The notes: generated by a model not told the origin, from the letters alone. Shown: positions 11,634-21,170, counted from the stretch's first letter. The stretch is DNA of 64,000 nucleotides from Microthrixaceae bacterium (GCA_011523825.1 WTFX01000029.1:95920-159919), one strand, 5' to 3'. Translations and numbers: made by a program.

Positions 11634-12755
11634 CTAGCGGCGGCGGCCCTTCTTGCGGGGGCGGGGCGGAGCGCTGCGGGTGTAGCTCTCGGCCGCGAGC
11701 GCCTGGGTGGCAGCCTCCATCGAGTCGTGACGTCCGGCAGCATCGGCCGCGACCTGCGCAGCGGCCCAGCCGGGCTCGTAGCCCTTCAGCCACGCCACCG
11801 TGGGCATAGCCACGAAGATCGAGCTGTACGAACCGACCAGCAGGCCGATCAGCAGTGCGGTCGCGAACTCGGCCAGCGTGCCTGCACCCAGGAATCCGGC
11901 GCCCACCACCAGCAGCGACAGCACCGGCAGCACTGACGTGATCGAAGTGTTCACCGACCGTGTCAGCACCTGGTTGAGCGACACGTTCGCGAGCGCGTGG
12001 TACGTGAAATGGCTGCGCGCCGGCAACGAGCGCTCATTGGATTTCACGCGATCGAACACGACGATCGTGTCGTACAGCGAATAACCCATGATCGTGAGGA
12101 AGGCCACCACCGTCGCCGGCGTCACCTCGAACCCGAAAAGCGCGTAGGCACCGACGGTCAGCACGATGTCGTGCCCCACGGCAATCAACGCACCCACCGA
12201 CATCTTCCACTCGAAGCGGAACCACAGGTACAGCGCGATCAGCACGAAGAACACCACGAGCGCCCGGCGTGCCTTGCCGGCGACCTCATCGCCGAACGAC
12301 GGGCTGACCTGCCGCGACGACAGGCTCTCCACATCGACACCGACAGCATCGGCCAGCGCCCCGGCCACCGCTGCGCCGTCGGCATCGGGCGCCAGCACAC
12401 CGCGCACACGGAAGATGTCGGGCGCGCCGGTGACCACCACGAACTGCACGCGCGCATCGGGCACGCCGGCCGCGGCGGCTGCCGATGCCACATCGTCAGT
12501 CGACACACTGTCGTCTGTTGCATCGCCGGAGCCCGCCGCTGCGTCATCTGCTTCGGCACCCTGGGACTCCTCGGGCACCGGAATCTCCCACACCGAGCCG
12601 CCTTCGAACTCGATGCCGAGATTCAGGCCTCGCACCAGCAACGCCACCACGCAAACGAGCACTGCAATGGCTGAGCCGATGAGCACTTTGCGCGACAGGC
12701 GCAGGATGTCCCAGGCATTCTCGCCTCGATAGAAGGTGCGCAATGCTGCGATCAC
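11634..12755 (-). CDS. secF: Protein translocase subunit SecF
   Basis: This 373-residue membrane protein works with SecD to pull secreted proteins across the membrane using the proton gradient. It has a first membrane helix near 24-44, a periplasmic domain starting at GIEFEGGSVWEIP, and a cluster of five helices with the family segments YLWFRFEWKMSVGALIAVGHD and IMGYSLYDTIVVFDR. Asp/Ala-rich sequence (residues 65-95) expands the periplasmic loop. The start is GTG at 12755, overlapping the secD stop (GTGA) with GGAGG six bases upstream; a much longer open frame continues upstream but is only secD shadow. The C-terminus is basic (RPRKKGRRR). Confidence 0.94.
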   Translation of the reverse strand: MIAALRTFYRGENAWDILRLSRKVLIGSAIAVLVCVVALLVRGLNLGIEFEGGSVWEIPVPEESQGAEADDAAAGSGDATDDSVSTDDVASAAAAAGVPDARVQFVVVTGAPDIFRVRGVLAPDADGAAVAGALADAVGVDVESLSSRQVSPSFGDEVAGKARRALVVFFVLIALYLWFRFEWKMSVGALIAVGHDIVLTVGAYALFGFEVTPATVVAFLTIMGYSLYDTIVVFDRVKSNERSLPARSHFTYHALANVSLNQVLTRSVNTSITSVLPVLSLLVVGAGFLGAGTLAEFATALLIGLLVGSYSSIFVAMPTVAWLKGYEPGWAAAQVAADAAGRHDSMEAATQALAAESYTRSAPPRPRKKGRRR

Positions 12756-14233
12756 GATGTGCCTCCTGCCGGTCCTGCGCCGCCCGCGGACACCGGCGCC
12801 GGGACGACATCGCCGTCGGCTGCCCGCAGCACGCCGAGACGCCGGGGTTCCTCGTTCACCAGCCGGCGGGCAATGAACACCACCAGCGGCCGCATGAAGA
12901 AGTACGAGACAGCCAGGTCGATCAGCGTTGCCAGCCCGAGGTACAGGGCGAAGCCGCGGACGGTGCCGCTCGTGAGCTGGTACAGCACGCCCGCGCCGAT
13001 GAGCGACGCCAGATCGGCCCACACGATGGTCATGAAGGCGCCCTTGAAGCTGGCGTCGGCGGCCGAACGGACCGCCCGGCCGCGGCGCACCTCTTCCTTG
13101 ATCCGCTCGTAGTAGACGATGTTCGAGTCGACCTGGACGCCGATCGACACGATGATGCCGGTGGTGCCGGCCAGCGTCAGCGCCAAGCCCCGGCTCTCGC
13201 CGAGCCAGCTGATGAGCGACCACAGGACCGACCCGCTGATGGCCAAGCTGGCCACGGCCACGATGCCGAGCAGCCGGTAGTAGACCAGCATGTACAGACC
13301 CACGAGGATCAGCCCGACGATGCCGGCGATCACTCCCGCACGCAGCGTTCCCTCGCCGAGGGTCGCCGACACGGTGCGCACATCGTCCTGCTCGAACTCC
13401 ACGGGCAGCGCACCGAAGCGCAGTGCGACGGCGAGGTCGCGCGCCCCGTCCTCGTCGAACGTGCCCGAGATGACTGCTGTGCCCCCGAACTCGGTCGCGC
13501 GGATGACCGGGGCAGACTCGACGACGCCGTCGAGCACGATCGCGACCTGCTGCCCGAAGTAGCGGGCCGCGATCGCATCGAAGCCGACGGCGCCGTCCTC
13601 GGTGAGGTCGACGTTGACGACCCACTCGTTGTTGAACGTCGCTGCAGCCTCGGCGACCGCCTCGCCGGTGAGTTCGGCCGGGCCGAGCACGTATCCCACC
13701 GGCTCACCACGGCCCGGCAGCACCACAACCTGATCGGCGATGTCGTCCTCGGGCAGCGTGAAGTTCGGGAATGCTGCGGGCTCGACTGCCTCGGCTTCGG
13801 CGGCAACAGCATCCTCTGAGGTGATCGTGCCGTTGTAGGCATCGGCGAGATCCAGCGCGGAGCCGAACTCGGCCTCGTCGAAAGGGTTGAATGTCAGCAG
13901 CACGGGACGGAAGCGCAATTCGGCTGTCTGCCCGACCAGATCGACGGCACGCTGCTTGTCCTTGACACCGGGGAGCTGCACCACGACCTGCTCGCCCTGA
14001 CGCGTGATGTCGGGCTCGGCGACGCCGAGCGCATCGACACGCGACCGGATGATCTCGATCGCACGATCCAGCTGCTCATCGTCGGCTGGGGCGGTGGGCC
14101 GCAGCAGCACCTCCACGCCGCCCTGCAGCTGCACGCCCAGCACCGGTGCCCAGCCCGCGGCCAGCACGCCAGCGAGCGAGCCGAACCCGATCAGGATCGC
14201 GAGAAGGAGCGAGACGATCTGCGAGCGGCGCAC
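12752..14233 (-). CDS. secD: Protein translocase subunit SecD
   Basis: This 493-residue partner of SecF has an N-terminal membrane helix (IVSLLLAILIGFGSLAGVLAAG), the GVEVLLRP segment, a large periplasmic domain and a C-terminal set of five helices with GTTGIIVSIGVQVDSNIVYYERIKEE and KGAFMTIVWADLASLIGAG. It starts with GTG 45 bases after yajC begins upstream on the same strand, giving the conserved order yajC-secD-secF. The C-terminal tail is Gly/Ala/Pro-rich. Confidence 0.94.
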   Translation of the reverse strand: MRRSQIVSLLLAILIGFGSLAGVLAAGWAPVLGVQLQGGVEVLLRPTAPADDEQLDRAIEIIRSRVDALGVAEPDITRQGEQVVVQLPGVKDKQRAVDLVGQTAELRFRPVLLTFNPFDEAEFGSALDLADAYNGTITSEDAVAAEAEAVEPAAFPNFTLPEDDIADQVVVLPGRGEPVGYVLGPAELTGEAVAEAAATFNNEWVVNVDLTEDGAVGFDAIAARYFGQQVAIVLDGVVESAPVIRATEFGGTAVISGTFDEDGARDLAVALRFGALPVEFEQDDVRTVSATLGEGTLRAGVIAGIVGLILVGLYMLVYYRLLGIVAVASLAISGSVLWSLISWLGESRGLALTLAGTTGIIVSIGVQVDSNIVYYERIKEEVRRGRAVRSAADASFKGAFMTIVWADLASLIGAGVLYQLTSGTVRGFALYLGLATLIDLAVSYFFMRPLVVFIARRLVNEEPRRLGVLRAADGDVVPAPVSAGGAGPAGGTS

Positions 14234-14278
14234 GTCAGACCAATGCGCCGATGCCGGCGCTACGCGCTGCGGCCAGGG

Positions 14279-14593
14279 TCATTCCGATTCGTCGACGCCG
14301 TCCGATGCGGGCGGATCGTCTGCGCCTCCGCTGCCGGCAGACGTGATGATCTCGCCGATGGCGCGGCGTTGCACCCGCAGCTCCACGTCGCTGTCCACCT
14401 CGATGCAGACCACCTCACCGGGCTCCTCGACCGCCACGATCTTGCCGATGACCCCGCCGACCGTGGCGATCTCGTCGCCGATGTCTGCGGCGCGCAGCAT
14501 TGCGGCGCGTTCGGCGGCCCGCTTGCGCTGCGGCCGGATCATCAGGAAATACATGATGGCGAACAGTGCGACGAGGATGATGATCGAACCCAT
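14279..14593 (-). CDS. yajC: Preprotein translocase subunit YajC
   Basis: This 104-residue protein has a single N-terminal membrane helix (SIIILVALFAIMYFLMIRPQRKR) ending in the family hallmark RPQRKR, then the small beta domain (IGDEIATVGGVIGKIVAVEE). It associates with SecD/SecF in the translocon. The acidic tail (ADDPPASDGVDESE) is common in actinobacteria. It is the first gene of the sec group. Confidence 0.9.
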   Translation of the reverse strand: MGSIIILVALFAIMYFLMIRPQRKRAAERAAMLRAADIGDEIATVGGVIGKIVAVEEPGEVVCIEVDSDVELRVQRRAIGEIITSAGSGGADDPPASDGVDESE

Positions 14594-14659
14594 GACGTGC
14601 TCCTCAGCGTGGCGTCATTCGGCGGCGCAGCGTACCGGGCTTCCCCCGCTGGCAGCGGC

Positions 14660-15901
14660 TCAGCCCCAGACTTCATTGACCTGCTCTCGGAATGCGCTGA
14701 AGCGGCCTGCTTCGATGGCAGCGCGCGCGTCGGCCACCAAGTCATTGAGAAATGCGATGTTGTGCAGTGTCAGGATGCGGCTGGCTGTCGGTTCGTTCAC
14801 GCTCATCAGATGCCGGAGATAGCCGCGACTGAAGCGGGCTCCCGGCCCGAGACGACCGTCGGTGCCGTCTTCACGAGTGTCGAGCGGCGTGGCGTCGCGG
14901 GCGAACCGGGCATTGCGAATGTTGATGCGACCCTGGGGAGTGAGCGCGGTGCCATGGCGGCCGAGCCGGCTGGGCAGCACGCAGTCGAACATGTCCACCC
15001 CGGCGGCGATGGCGTCGACAATGCGGGCCGGATCGCCCACGCCCATCAGGTAGCGCGGACGGTCAGCAGGCAACACGTCGGTTGCTGCGTGCAGTGCCGG
15101 GCCCATCTCGCTGCGGGACTCGCCCACCGACAGCCCGCCGATGCCGTACCCGTCGAAACCGATCGCCGCCAGCGTCTCGGCGCTGCCGCGCCGGAGGCCG
15201 GGATCGATGCCGCCCTGGCAAATGCCGAACAATGCCTGCCCTCCGGCGGTCCCGCCCCGGCGTGCTGCGTCCATGGCAACCGCTGCCCGGGCTGCCCACA
15301 GGTGGGTGCGTTCGGTCGCCTCGCGCACCTCGTCGGCAGGCGCGGGCAGTTCGGGGCAGATGTCGAGCGCCATCTGGATGTCCGAACCCAGGCGGCGCTG
15401 GGCATCGACCGCATCTTCGGGTGTCAACCGCATCTGGGTGCCGTCATAGGTCGAGCGGAAGGTCACGCCTTCGTCGTCCACCTTGGACTTCGCATCCTGA
15501 GGGGAGCTGCCGGGACGGCGGCTGTGCTCACTTGCGCCGCCGGGGCGGCGGCTGTGCTGGCTTGCGCCGCCGGGGCGGCGGCCGAGGGACATGATCTGGA
15601 AGCCGCCGGAATCAGTAAGGAAATGGCCGTCCCAGCCGGAGAAGCCGTGCAGCCCGCCGAGCGCTTCCACCACCTCGATTCCGGGCCGCGCCAGCAGGTG
15701 GTACGTGTTGGCCAGCACGACCTCGAGGCCGAGGTGCTCGTAGTCGGTGGCGTCGAGATGGATCACGGCGCCGCGGGTTCCCACAGGCATGAACACCGGC
15801 GTCTGGAATGTCCCGCGGGCTGTTGTGACCTGTCCCCGTCGAGCTGAACCGTCAGTCGCCAGCAGCTCGAACGCCAGCGGGCTGCTCGGAACGCTCATCA
15901 C
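14660..15901 (-). CDS. tgt: tRNA-guanine transglycosylase, with repeat insertion and no zinc cysteines
   Basis: Tgt exchanges guanine-34 for preQ1 in tRNAs on the queuosine pathway. The TIM-barrel protein has DSGGFQ with the first catalytic Asp (D97), CPELPAP, and the substrate segment MFDCVLPSRLGRHGTA. Two features are odd. Residues 108-137 are three copies of a 10-residue repeat (RRPGGASQHS, RRPGGASEHS and a decayed copy) inserted between MSL and KVDDEGVTFRS. The CxCxxC zinc ligands normally found before SRAYLRHL are absent (LDTREDGTDGRLGPGARFSRGYLRHL split in any frame gives no cysteines), although the later His in LTLHNIAF remains. Start is GTG at 15901, or the ATG at 15898; both overlap the queA stop. 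Confidence 0.9.
   Translation of the reverse strand: MMSVPSSPLAFELLATDGSARRGQVTTARGTFQTPVFMPVGTRGAVIHLDATDYEHLGLEVVLANTYHLLARPGIEVVEALGGLHGFSGWDGHFLTDSGGFQIMSLGRRPGGASQHSRRPGGASEHSRRPGSSPQDAKSKVDDEGVTFRSTYDGTQMRLTPEDAVDAQRRLGSDIQMALDICPELPAPADEVREATERTHLWAARAAVAMDAARRGGTAGGQALFGICQGGIDPGLRRGSAETLAAIGFDGYGIGGLSVGESRSEMGPALHAATDVLPADRPRYLMGVGDPARIVDAIAAGVDMFDCVLPSRLGRHGTALTPQGRINIRNARFARDATPLDTREDGTDGRLGPGARFSRGYLRHLMSVNEPTASRILTLHNIAFLNDLVADARAAIEAGRFSAFREQVNEVWG
15511..15582. repeat. 30-bp tandem repeat inside tgt
   Basis: Units 15511-15540 and 15541-15570 differ at only three positions, and a 12-base partial third copy follows at 15571. The unit junction holds GCCGCC-(5)-GGCGGC, a 6-bp palindrome. 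The unit length is divisible by three, so tgt stays in frame and gains a 10-residue repeat. Confidence 0.85.
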
Positions 15902-17076
15902 CGAGGCGTCCGCCGGAGCAGCATCGCATCGCCGAAGGACAGGAAGCGGTAGCCCTGTGCGAGCGCTGTCTCGTACAGGTCACGCCAGCGCGACCCGATG
16001 AACGCGTCGATCAGCAGCAGCAGGGACGACCGGGGCAGGTGGAAGTTGGTGAGCAGCGCGTCTACAGCCAAGAATTCAGCGCCTCGCCGCAAGAACAGGT
16101 CAGTTGTCCCGCACACATCGGCTGTGCCCGCATCGCGCCCCCGGCGTTGTAGTTGGCGGGCCGCAGCCTCCAGCGCGCGCACGGTCGTGGTGCCCACCGC
16201 AACGACGCTTTCGGCCGCAGCGCACGCGGCGAGCGTCTGTGCTGGCACCCGGTAGTGCTCGGTGTGCATCTCGTGCTCATCGGCGTGCTCGGCGGTCACC
16301 GGCGCGAACGTCGCCAGGCCGACGGTCAGATCCACGGTCGCAATGCCGACACCGTTCGAGCGCAGCGATTCCAGCACGCGTTCGGTCAGGTGAAGTCCCG
16401 CCGTGGGCGCCGCCGCTGAGCCATCGGAGCGGGCGTAGACGGTCTGGTAGCGATCCGCCAACGCCGTACGGGCTGCATCGCTATCTGCAGCATCGACGCC
16501 GACGCGCTGCGCGATTGCAGTTCGCGCCCGGTTCGGGTCGATGTAGGGCGGCAGCGGCGCCTCCCCCGCCCGTTCAAGCAGCCGGGCCTGCGACACATCG
16601 GCAAGCGGCGCTTCGCCGACAAGCACACGCACGGCCCGTCGCTGGCGGTCGAGACGCTCGCCCACCACCACTCGCACGCTCGGGTCCCGCTCGGACACCA
16701 GCACCGTTCCGTCCGCAATCCGTCGGGAAGGTCGTACCAGCGCCGCCCAGCGCCGGTTGGCGTCGAGGTCGGCGCTCTGGGAAGTCGAGCCAGGCGCCGC
16801 TGCGAGCGGGGCGAGCAGCAGCACCTCGGCCGCCCCGCCGGTGCGCTTGCGCAGCGGCAGCCGAGCGGGCATCACCCGCGTCTCGTTGACAACCAGCAGA
16901 TCCCCGGGCCCGAGCATCGAGGGCAGGTCGCCGATGCGCCGGTGATCGGGCGCCTTGCCGGGTCCCCGGTCGGCGAGCATCCGGGCCGAGTCGCGCGGCT
17001 CGACCGGAACGTGCGCTATCGACGATGGCGGCAGCTCATAGTCGAACTCGTCCATCCGCAGCCGCGGCTCGTTCAT
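15898..17076 (-). CDS. queA: S-adenosylmethionine:tRNA ribosyltransferase-isomerase
   Basis: This 392-residue enzyme transfers ribose from SAM to preQ1-modified tRNA to make epoxyqueuosine, the step after Tgt. It begins MDEFDYELPPSSIAHVPVEPRDSARM after seven extra residues and carries GDLLVVNETRVMPARLPLRKRTGG, PTAGLHLTERVLESL and NFHLPRSSLLLLIDAFIG, all standard for the family. It overlaps tgt by 1-4 bases. The pair implies that the cell obtains preQ1 or makes it elsewhere. Confidence 0.95.
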   Translation of the reverse strand: MNEPRLRMDEFDYELPPSSIAHVPVEPRDSARMLADRGPGKAPDHRRIGDLPSMLGPGDLLVVNETRVMPARLPLRKRTGGAAEVLLLAPLAAAPGSTSQSADLDANRRWAALVRPSRRIADGTVLVSERDPSVRVVVGERLDRQRRAVRVLVGEAPLADVSQARLLERAGEAPLPPYIDPNRARTAIAQRVGVDAADSDAARTALADRYQTVYARSDGSAAAPTAGLHLTERVLESLRSNGVGIATVDLTVGLATFAPVTAEHADEHEMHTEHYRVPAQTLAACAAAESVVAVGTTTVRALEAAARQLQRRGRDAGTADVCGTTDLFLRRGAEFLAVDALLTNFHLPRSSLLLLIDAFIGSRWRDLYETALAQGYRFLSFGDAMLLRRTPR

Positions 17077-17106
17077 CGTGCGCTGAGGTTATGGCCGCGG
17101 ATGATC

Positions 17107-18312
17107 TCACCAAGGCGCATCGTCTACCTGCACCGGGGCATCCGCCGGCGCATCTATCTGCCTCGGCCCGCCCTGGGGCGCGCCAGCGGGATCCGATGCA
17201 TCGAACAGGGTGGCGTTGGCGTCGACATCACTGCCGGCGTCTTCCGCCGGCGGCGGCGCGTCGACGCCGAGGTGTGCGTACGCCGCGGCGGTGGCGATGC
17301 GGCCCCGCGGCGTGCGCTGCAGCAGCCCGCGCTGGATCAAGAAGGGCTCGTACACGTCCTCCACCGTCTCGGTCTGCTCGCCCACGGTGATCGCCAGCGT
17401 GGACAGCCCCAACGGCCGTCCCGCGTGCGTCACCGCGAGCGCATCCAGGATGGCCCGGTCAACCTTGTCGAGACCGAGTTCGTCGACGCCGAATGCGGCG
17501 AGTCCTTCACGGGCCACGGCCACGTCGACGACGCCGCCGGCGCGCACTTCGGCGAAGTCGCGGACGCGGCGCAGCAGCCGGTTGGCGATGCGCGGCGTGC
17601 CCCGGCTGCGCGAGGCGATCTCCGCTGCACCGTCAGCATCGATCTGCACGCCGAGGATTGCCGCCGCCCGAGTCACGATGGCGGTCAGATCGTCGGTGGA
17701 GTAGTAGTCGAGGCGCTCGACCAGCCCGAATCGATCCCGCAGGGGGCCCGAGATCAGCCCGGTGCGAGTGGTGGCACCCACCAGGGTGAACCGCGGCAGC
17801 TCGAATCTGATCGAACGCGCCGCCGGTCCCTTGCCCAGCACGATGTCGATCGCGAAGTCCTCCATGGCCGGGTACAGCACCTCTTCCACCACCTTGGGCA
17901 GGCGGTGGATCTCGTCGATGAACAGCACATCGCCGTCGGCCAGGTTGGTGAGGATCGCTGCGAGGTCGCCGGCGCGTTCCACTGCAGGCCCCGAGGTGAG
18001 ATGCAGCGCAGCTCCCAGCTCCTCGGCGATGATCCCCGCCAGCGTCGTCTTGCCCAGACCCGGCGGGCCGGCGAACAGCAGATGATCGGGTGACTGCCCT
18101 CGGGCCAGCGCAGCTCGCAGCGTGATGGCCACGTGTTCCCGAACCTCGGGCTGACCGACAAAGTCCTCCAGCGACCGCGGACGCAGTGAGGCCTCGGCAT
18201 CGCCGTCGTCTGCCGCCGAGCGCGCCGGGTCGGTGACCTCGCTGCGGCCTGGCCCTGACGCCGCCGACTCATCGCGCCGGTACCCCTCGCTGCGGGCGGG
18301 TCCAGCGCTCAT
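17107..18312 (-). CDS. ruvB: Holliday junction branch migration ATPase RuvB
   Basis: This 401-residue AAA+ helicase motor drives branch migration with RuvA. It has Walker [10 protein letters not shown], Walker [11 protein letters not shown], sensor [18 protein letters not shown] and the C-terminal winged helix ending [13 protein letters not shown]. It is longer than the usual 330-350 residues: about 40 Ser/Asp/Arg-rich residues precede SLEDFVGQ, and a 50-residue Asp/Ala/Pro-rich tail follows the winged helix. The start overlaps the ruvA stop (ATGA). Confidence 0.96.
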   Translation of the reverse strand: MSAGPARSEGYRRDESAASGPGRSEVTDPARSAADDGDAEASLRPRSLEDFVGQPEVREHVAITLRAALARGQSPDHLLFAGPPGLGKTTLAGIIAEELGAALHLTSGPAVERAGDLAAILTNLADGDVLFIDEIHRLPKVVEEVLYPAMEDFAIDIVLGKGPAARSIRFELPRFTLVGATTRTGLISGPLRDRFGLVERLDYYSTDDLTAIVTRAAAILGVQIDADGAAEIASRSRGTPRIANRLLRRVRDFAEVRAGGVVDVAVAREGLAAFGVDELGLDKVDRAILDALAVTHAGRPLGLSTLAITVGEQTETVEDVYEPFLIQRGLLQRTPRGRIATAAAYAHLGVDAPPPAEDAGSDVDANATLFDASDPAGAPQGGPRQIDAPADAPVQVDDAPW

Positions 18313-18926
18313 CGCGGACCGAGCTCCTGGAGTGCCACGCGCAGCAGGGCACCGGTGTCGGCATCACTATCGCGTGCCGCCTCGACGCTGACGGCTGCCA
18401 TGGCCTCGCGCACCTCCGACGGGCTGAAGCCCATCTGGCTCAGTGCGGCCCGCACTTCCGCAACTGCAGATGCTGCGCCGTCGCCGGCCGCCGCCATGAC
18501 ACCGGCGCCGTCAGTCTCGGGCGCTCCGAGCCGCGACTTGAGGTCGAGAACCATTCGCTTGGACGTCTTGGCGCCGATGCCGGGCACCAGTTCCAGCGCC
18601 GCGGCGTCATCGGCAGCCACGGCCCGCCGCAGCTCGTCGGGCGGCAAGTGCGAGAGCACGGCGAGTGCCAGCGCAGGTCCCACGCCGTGTGCGCTGAGCA
18701 GCGCCTCGAAGCAGCGCCGCTCGTCGAGCTCGGCAAAGCCGTAGAGATCGGAAGTGTCCTCACGCACGTGATGGTGGACATACACGAAGCACTCGTCGCC
18801 CACCGGCCCGGCGCCGGCCAGCGTGGACGGCGCCACGGTGACGCGATACCCGACACCGCCGGCCTCGACCAGCAGCTCGCCGCCGGGATCCTTGTCGAGC
18901 AGGCGCCCGCGCACCGAGCCGATCAC
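18309..18926 (-). CDS. ruvA: Holliday junction DNA-binding subunit RuvA
   Basis: This 205-residue protein tetramerises on four-way junctions and recruits RuvB. It starts [10 protein letters not shown] (GTG), carries the OB fold, the helix-hairpin-helix segments ([19 protein letters not shown] and [21 protein letters not shown]) and a C-terminal RuvB-binding domain ([17 protein letters not shown]). The GTG at 18926 is chosen because it overlaps the ruvC stop as GTGA and matches the family N-terminus; an upstream open frame runs into ruvC. Confidence 0.95.
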   Translation of the reverse strand: MIGSVRGRLLDKDPGGELLVEAGGVGYRVTVAPSTLAGAGPVGDECFVYVHHHVREDTSDLYGFAELDERRCFEALLSAHGVGPALALAVLSHLPPDELRRAVAADDAAALELVPGIGAKTSKRMVLDLKSRLGAPETDGAGVMAAAGDGAASAVAEVRAALSQMGFSPSEVREAMAAVSVEAARDSDADTGALLRVALQELGPR

Positions 18927-19483
18927 GGCGGCGACGTCGCTGCGCCAGAAGCAGGAAGCAGCACGCGCGCCCGGGCATGCGTCCCGGCACTGCTCCAAGG
19001 CGCCTGGGACAAGTGGCACAGCGCGACCGCAGCCGCATCGGCGGCGTCGGCGGGCTCGGGCGGCCCATCCAGCGCGAGCAGCTCCGCGACCATGCGCTTC
19101 ATCTGGTCTTTGTCGGCCCCGCCCCAGCCGGCAACGGCCTGCTTGACTTGGGTCGGCGTGTATTCCGCCACCTCCAGCCCGGCAGCGGCCGCGACCGCCA
19201 TGGCGAGGCCGGCCACTTGGGCGACGCCCATCGCTGTGCGCGCATTTGCCTGGAAGAAGACTCGCTCCACGGCCACCACCGAGGGCTGGAACTCGGCGAC
19301 GAGTGCCTGCAGCTCAGCCATCTGCGTGGCCAGACGCGCGGCGTGCGGCTCTTGGGGATCGGTGCGGATGACTCCCAAGGCGACTGCTTCAGTGCGGGCG
19401 CGCTGTGCCCCCGAGCCCGCAATCTGCTCCACCACGCCGTACCCGCAGCGCGACAATCCCGGGTCGATCCCCAATACGAACAT
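18923..19483 (-). CDS. ruvC: Crossover junction endodeoxyribonuclease RuvC
   Basis: This 186-residue resolvase cuts Holliday junctions. The N-terminal FVLGIDPGLSRCGYGVV supplies the first catalytic Asp, VVAVERVFFQ the Glu, and DAADAAAVALCHL the C-terminal acidic pair. The ATG at 19483 gives the usual family N-terminus; 27 further in-frame codons upstream are not conserved-looking. It heads the ruvC-ruvA-ruvB group, each gene joined by a 4-base overlap. Confidence 0.95.
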   Translation of the reverse strand: MFVLGIDPGLSRCGYGVVEQIAGSGAQRARTEAVALGVIRTDPQEPHAARLATQMAELQALVAEFQPSVVAVERVFFQANARTAMGVAQVAGLAMAVAAAAGLEVAEYTPTQVKQAVAGWGGADKDQMKRMVAELLALDGPPEPADAADAAAVALCHLSQAPWSSAGTHARARVLLPASGAATSPP

Positions 19484-19576
19484 CAGTACGAACCGTAGCC
19501 CTTGGCACCGTACGAACCGGGTATGCGCGCTTGCCCCATCGCCGTGGTGCGACAGCCGCGACACCGGTCACCGCCT

Positions 19577-20359
19577 TCAGCCGGCGATCGCCTCCAGCAG
19601 CGAATCGCTGATGTCGAAATTGGCATACACGCCCTGCACGTCGTCGTGATCGTCGAGCGCGTCGAGCACGGCCATCACCTGCTTGGCCTCCGACGCGCTG
19701 GTCAACTCGATCAGGTTCTGCGGCGCATAGGTCAGATCGGCCGATGTCACCGCAATGCCCGCTGCCTCGATGGCCTCACGCACTGCCATCGTGTCGGCCG
19801 CAGCGGCAGTGACCCGCCAGGTATCGCCCTCCCGTTCGACGTCCTCTGCGCCCGCATCGAGCGCCACCAGGATCAATTCGTCTTCGTCGGGCGCAGCGCC
19901 CTCTCCCTCCGCTGAGTCCGCTGCGACGGCAGGCACCACCACCACACCCTTGCGCTCGAACTGCCACGCCACCGCGCCCGGTTCGGCCAGCGAGCCGCCG
20001 GCGCGGGTGAACAGGCTGCGGATCTCCGAGCCGGTGCGGTTGCGGTTGTCGGTGAGGGTGTCCACGAACATCGCCACACCCCCTGGCGCGTAGCCCTCAT
20101 AGGTGACCTGCTCGTACGACACGCCCTCGAGCTCGCCGGTGCCCCGCTTGATGGCCCGCTCGATCGTGTCCAGCGGCACCGAGTTGTCCCGCGCCTTCTG
20201 GTACATGGTCCGCAGCGTGGCGTTGGCGTCCAGGTCGCCGCCGCCCTCGCGTGCGGCCACCTCAACCTGGCGGATCAGCTTGGCGAACAGCTTCCCGCGC
20301 GCCTTGTCGGCAGCGCCCTTGCGGTGCTTGATCGTGGCCCACTTGGAATGACCGGACAC
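19577..20359 (-). CDS. yebC: YebC/PmpR-family protein
   Basis: This 260-residue protein begins SGHSKWATIKHRKGAADKARGKLFAKLIRQ, the family signature, and continues with YEGYAPGGVAMFVDTLTDNRNRT. YebC proteins act as DNA-binding regulators or, as shown more recently, as ribosome-associated factors that help translation of difficult sequences. The length is normal apart from a short Glu-rich insertion (SAEGEGAAPDEDE). The start is GTG with a strong GGGAGGGGG ribosome-binding site. It sits between pdxT and ruvC as in mycobacteria. Confidence 0.93.
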   Translation of the reverse strand: MSGHSKWATIKHRKGAADKARGKLFAKLIRQVEVAAREGGGDLDANATLRTMYQKARDNSVPLDTIERAIKRGTGELEGVSYEQVTYEGYAPGGVAMFVDTLTDNRNRTGSEIRSLFTRAGGSLAEPGAVAWQFERKGVVVVPAVAADSAEGEGAAPDEDELILVALDAGAEDVEREGDTWRVTAAAADTMAVREAIEAAGIAVTSADLTYAPQNLIELTSASEAKQVMAVLDALDDHDDVQGVYANFDISDSLLEAIAG

Positions 20360-20426
20360 AGACCCCCTCCCGAACGACTCGTGCCGAATGGCTGTGCAGC
20401 CGCGACAGTCTGCCGCGCTCGGCCGC

Positions 20427-21089
20427 TCAGCGGGCCATGGATGCGCCGACCATCTCGAGAAATATCTGGTGAATGCGGTCGTCCGCCGTCAGCTCGGGAT
20501 GGAAGCTCGACACCAGGATCGGTCCCGACCGGCACAACACCGGAACCGATGACCGTGCGCCGTCAGTCGAGGAGTTGGAGGTGGGCCTGATCTCTGCGAG
20601 CACCTCGACGCCATCCCCAGCGCGCTCCACCCACGGTGCTCGTATGAACACCGCCCTGAAGGGCTCATCGAGGCCGTCGGTCGCGAGCTCCGCCTCGAAG
20701 CTGGCGACCTGGCGGCCGAACGCATTGCGGCGCACCGAGATGTCGATGGCGCCGAAGCAGCGTTGATCCGGCCGGCCGTCGAGCACATCGACGGCGAGCA
20801 GGATCATGCCAGCACAGGTGCCGAACGCCGGCATGCCACATGCCAGGCGTTCAGACAGCGCATCGAACAGCCCGCTCGTGCCGAGCAGGTGCGACATCGT
20901 GGTCGATTCTCCGCCCGGGAGCGCCACGGCATGGACACCGTCGAGATCTGCGGGCACGCGAACTTCGACTGCTCTGGCCCCGGCGCGCCGGAAAGCGGCG
21001 ATGTGCTCGGCGGCAGCTCCCTGCAGCGCGACCACGCCGATCAGCGGCTGGCTGTCGCTCGCGGTGGCGCTCTTCCGCGCCGCCATCAT
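20427..21089 (-). CDS. pdxT: Pyridoxal 5'-phosphate synthase glutaminase subunit PdxT
   Basis: This is the class I glutaminase that feeds ammonia to PdxS for PLP synthesis. PLIGVVALQGAAAEHIAAFRRAGA is the N-terminal signature, ALPGGESTTMSHLL forms the oxyanion region, FGTCAGMILLA holds the nucleophilic Cys, and SFHPELTAD the catalytic His with its Glu. I place the start at the double ATG near 21089 (220 residues); in-frame GTG 21146 and ATG 21116 would add poorly conserved residues. It lies downstream of pdxS. Confidence 0.92.
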   Translation of the reverse strand: MMAARKSATASDSQPLIGVVALQGAAAEHIAAFRRAGARAVEVRVPADLDGVHAVALPGGESTTMSHLLGTSGLFDALSERLACGMPAFGTCAGMILLAVDVLDGRPDQRCFGAIDISVRRNAFGRQVASFEAELATDGLDEPFRAVFIRAPWVERAGDGVEVLAEIRPTSNSSTDGARSSVPVLCRSGPILVSSFHPELTADDRIHQIFLEMVGASMAR

Positions 21090-21170
21090 CTGCGGCTCTT
21101 GTTCCCGATTTCCCATGCGATTGGGCTCACGGGCCGCTCGGGCCACGGCTCAGCCATCCGGCTCAGTCTC

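Noticed and set aside
12756..13625. Upstream extension of the secF open frame
   Set aside because: This part lies within secD in another frame; secF has its own GTG with GGAGG at 12755.
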